DNA of 64,000 bases, taken from contig NZ_JACIAH010000008.1 in the NCBI RefSeq assembly GCF_014194695.1, forward strand, positions 230,845-294,844, read 5' to 3'. The position numbers and the translations under genes are program-made. How positions within the stretch are numbered: position 1 is the stretch's first letter; each line of letters begins with the position of its first letter. Under the pieces are notes generated by a model. The model was not told the DNA's origin. It saw only the letters and a program-made list of their open reading frames with translations, and did no database searches. Shown piece by piece: positions 62,274 to 64,000 of the stretch. This stretch comes from Rhizobium sp. BK399 (GTDB lineage: Bacteria; Pseudomonadota; Alphaproteobacteria; Rhizobiales; Rhizobiaceae).

Positions 62274-63284
62274 TCAGCAATGACCCAGGCGCGCGGCCTT
62301 TGATTGCGCTTCAAGTGAAAGGCGGCATACCTCGTACACATGTTCCTGAGGCATCGCTGTTTCGGTCCGGTCACGCACATCTGCAATGAAGGCATCGAAA
62401 TAATCGAGCTTCTCGGCAGAGCAATCGATGTGGGTCATCTCCTTGCCATTCACGAGGAAGAGGTGGTCCTTACCCGGGCGTCCGGCAATATCGATATATT
62501 TTCGCAGCTCGATGTAACCGTCGGTACCGAGGATTGTCAGGCGGCCGTCGCCCCATGTCGGCAAGGCCTCCGGAGTAAACCAGTCGACACGCACATAGCC
62601 CGAGGCGTTGTCAGAGCGAAGCAATACCTCACCGAAATCCTGGAAGGCGGGTTTGTCGGGCATGCCGAAATTACCGACCGAACTTGCCACCACTTCGGCA
62701 CGTCTCGAACCAGTATAAAACAGGAACTGGTCGACCTGATGGGATGCAATGTCAACGATTATTCCGCCAAATTGATCGGGATCGAAGAACCAGTCCGGCC
62801 GCGTTGGCAGCTGCAGCCTGTGAGGCCCCATGCCGAGCGTCTGGATGACAGTGCCGATCGCACCTTCTTTGATGAGTTTGCCTGCCTTTACGGCGGATCG
62901 CACACAGTGGCGCTCGGAAAAACAGATCGAGAATATGCGACCGGTTTCCGCGACGGTGCGCCTTACCTCTTCCAACTGCGCGAAGGTCGTAACCCCGGGC
63001 TTGTCTGTCATGACATCCTTGCGTGCGTTCATCGCGCGGACGGCCAGTCCAGCACGGTCGCGTGGGATGGCGGCGATGCAAACGATGTCGATGGAAGGAT
63101 CGGCAAAGATCGTGTCGCGATCGAGTTGCGGCGCATCGGGGTAGGTTTTACTGAAGGTTTCAAGAAGCGCAGGCACCGATGTTTGGGGGCAATACCCTGC
63201 GAATTCCGCGCCTGCGGCAAGCAGGCCCTTCACATGGTCGAAGGTGTGTCCATGGTCGATTCCGACGACGGCAAATCTCAACAT
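62274..63284 (-). CDS. Gfo/Idh/MocA family dehydrogenase
   Basis: Protein of 336 residues, first gene of the operon. The N-terminus MLRFAVVGIDHGHTFDHVKG lacks the standard GxGxxG, having IDHGHTF instead, so nucleotide binding may be altered. TDKPGVTT replaces EKP. GGIIVDIASHQVDQFLFYTG keeps the catalytic-side His. The start has GGAGG about 11 bases upstream; the frame is open 45 codons further. Two divergent dehydrogenases in tandem suggest a two-step redox epimerisation, by inference. Confidence 0.82.
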   Translation of the reverse strand: MLRFAVVGIDHGHTFDHVKGLLAAGAEFAGYCPQTSVPALLETFSKTYPDAPQLDRDTIFADPSIDIVCIAAIPRDRAGLAVRAMNARKDVMTDKPGVTTFAQLEEVRRTVAETGRIFSICFSERHCVRSAVKAGKLIKEGAIGTVIQTLGMGPHRLQLPTRPDWFFDPDQFGGIIVDIASHQVDQFLFYTGSRRAEVVASSVGNFGMPDKPAFQDFGEVLLRSDNASGYVRVDWFTPEALPTWGDGRLTILGTDGYIELRKYIDIAGRPGKDHLFLVNGKEMTHIDCSAEKLDYFDAFIADVRDRTETAMPQEHVYEVCRLSLEAQSKAARLGHC

Positions 63285-63467
63285 AACAGAACTGTCCTCC
63301 TGCAAATGCCCAAATCGGTCTTGGTGCCTGAGTTGTGCGTTCTCACCGAAGAGACAGCGAAACGCCTGGGCTGTCAAGGCGCAGTGGCCCGGGCAGCGAA
63401 CGATTAAAAGACATAACAATCTGATATTAATGGTTAAAAAAAGTATCTAAATAGTTAGTTATGGCTC

Positions 63468-63493
63468 GATTGCTAAGCTAGAACCAAAGGCGG
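63468..63493 (+). repeat. 26-bp direct repeat, copy 1
   Basis: Begins GATTGCTAAGCTAGAACC and ends AAAGGCGG. It matches copy 2 at 63631-63656 at 24 of 26 positions. A short CGG triplet repeat follows it. Confidence 0.7.
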
Positions 63494-63630
63494 CGGCGGC
63501 GGCCGACGACCGATCCGATGTTCGAGAGAATCTTCCATCGGTACGCTTGGCCGGTCTATCCGGGCTATTAGGTGCTTCCATTCAACCAATTCGCACCTAC
63601 CTCACCTCGCCGCGTCGGGAGCATGTGTAC

Positions 63631-63656
63631 GATTGCTAAGCAAGATCCAAAGGCGG
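63631..63656 (+). repeat. 26-bp direct repeat, copy 2
   Basis: Begins GATTGCTAAGCAAGATCC and ends AAAGGCGG. It lies 163 bases after copy 1. On the leftward strand both copies read as the end of a frame, PPL-x-LA followed by TAG, so they may be duplicated 3' ends of a lost gene. Confidence 0.7.
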
Positions 63657-63987
63657 TGGGTCGCCGCTAGGTAGATCCGGCCAGCCCGTCTCTTCCGCGA
63701 CCATCCGCTCACGCCCTGAAGTCGGTTTCCAGTTTTTCGATAAGGGTTTCCGCTGCCCGTTGGTTCTACAAGGCCAAGTGATTCTTGCAGCTAACATTGG
63801 AAAGCCTCTCGCGCATCCCGGTCGAGGCTGACCTGTGCTCTTGCAAGATGTTGGCATTGGAGATCATGGATTCTTGAGATTCCATCATGGGTGAGTAGCG
63901 GCCCTGCGGCGACCGGATGTGATGAGGTGGAACGGCCCGCTCCGACAGCATCTAGTGCTAAAAACGTGGTCGTTGCTTGAACGCCAC

Positions 63988-63995
63988 AAAGGAGG
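63988..63995 (+). promoter_or_regulatory. Ribosome-binding site for a gene beyond the window
   Basis: AAAGGAGG lies five bases before the right edge. A start codon is expected within a few bases of position 64001. Confidence 0.45.
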
Positions 63996-64000
63996 GACCG

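Larger units (their letters stand above)
63285..64000. other. Right-end non-coding region with repeats
   Basis: No convincing gene in 716 bases. An AT-rich part (63405-63466) with CTAA-ATAG-TTAG at 63447-63458 may be the promoter or operator of the dehydrogenase operon. Short leftward frames at 63636-63951 (VAEETGWPDLPSG and LIEKLETDFR) look coding-like but are interrupted by stops. They may be a decayed gene. Confidence 0.4.

Noticed and set aside
63636..63857. Small leftward gene at the right edge
   Set aside because: No ribosome site or family similarity; the coding-like pieces are split over two frames with stops.

Overview
The window is high-GC alphaproteobacterial DNA, most likely from a member of the Rhizobiaceae (Rhizobium/Ensifer/Sinorhizobium group). 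The gene content points to a pSymB-like chromid or a large plasmid: seven ABC uptake systems or parts of them, each beside its own regulator and catabolic enzymes, and almost no housekeeping genes. The clearest taxonomic clue is at 21.3-31.4 kb, where gene content, order and strand match the Sinorhizobium meliloti alpha-galactoside operon (agpT / agaL1-agpABCD-agaL2). I see no rRNA, tRNA, CRISPR array or intact insertion sequence.

Layout. 0-2.1 kb: methylmalonyl-CoA mutase, cut by the left edge. 2.3-18.1 kb: a cluster around an RpiR regulator. It holds a Gfo/Idh/MocA oxidoreductase with a complete CUT1-type sugar ABC importer, a leftward block (D-threonine-aldolase-like PLP enzyme, M81/MlrC-like protein, NTF2-like protein), and a rightward block (RidA, RpiR, SDR, GH20 hexosaminidase, second M81 protein, MFS transporter). 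Related AT-rich GAAAA-type palindromes lie in front of both the importer operon and the ridA-rpiR region, so one regulator may control all of it. 18.1-21.3 kb: a decayed AraC gene, an AhpD-like protein, a TehA/TDT transporter, a TIM-barrel sugar isomerase-like protein and a truncated gene remnant.

21.3-31.4 kb: alpha-galactoside (melibiose/raffinose) uptake and hydrolysis, with two GH4 enzymes and an AraC activator. 31.4-36 kb: small or unrelated genes (DUF899 protein, histidine phosphatase, small exported proteins), a second broken AraC gene and a structured 5' leader. 36-44.3 kb: a complete five-step histidine utilisation locus (hutF-hutC leftward, hutI-H-G-U-D rightward) with a HutC-type operator in the divergent gap. 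44.5-53.8 kb: a sulfur acquisition island with tauABC, an NtaA/DszA-type flavin monooxygenase, metQNI, an FAD-dependent protein and a cysteine-free CMD-like protein.

53.9-60.3 kb: a LacI-controlled unit that joins a polar amino-acid ABC importer to a cytoplasmic aspartylglucosaminidase-like Ntn hydrolase and an M24-fold protein with degenerate metal ligands. A perfect 16-bp palindrome precedes the operon, and a related 10-bp palindrome overlaps the LacI start. This is the best candidate for an undescribed system; uptake and cleavage of glycosylated asparagine or a similar sugar-amino-acid conjugate is my inference. 60.3-63.3 kb: a DUF2934 protein, then a VOC protein and two Gfo/Idh/MocA dehydrogenases in one operon. 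63.3-64.0 kb: no convincing gene, but an imperfect 26-bp direct repeat, and a ribosome-binding site at the very end for a gene beyond the window.
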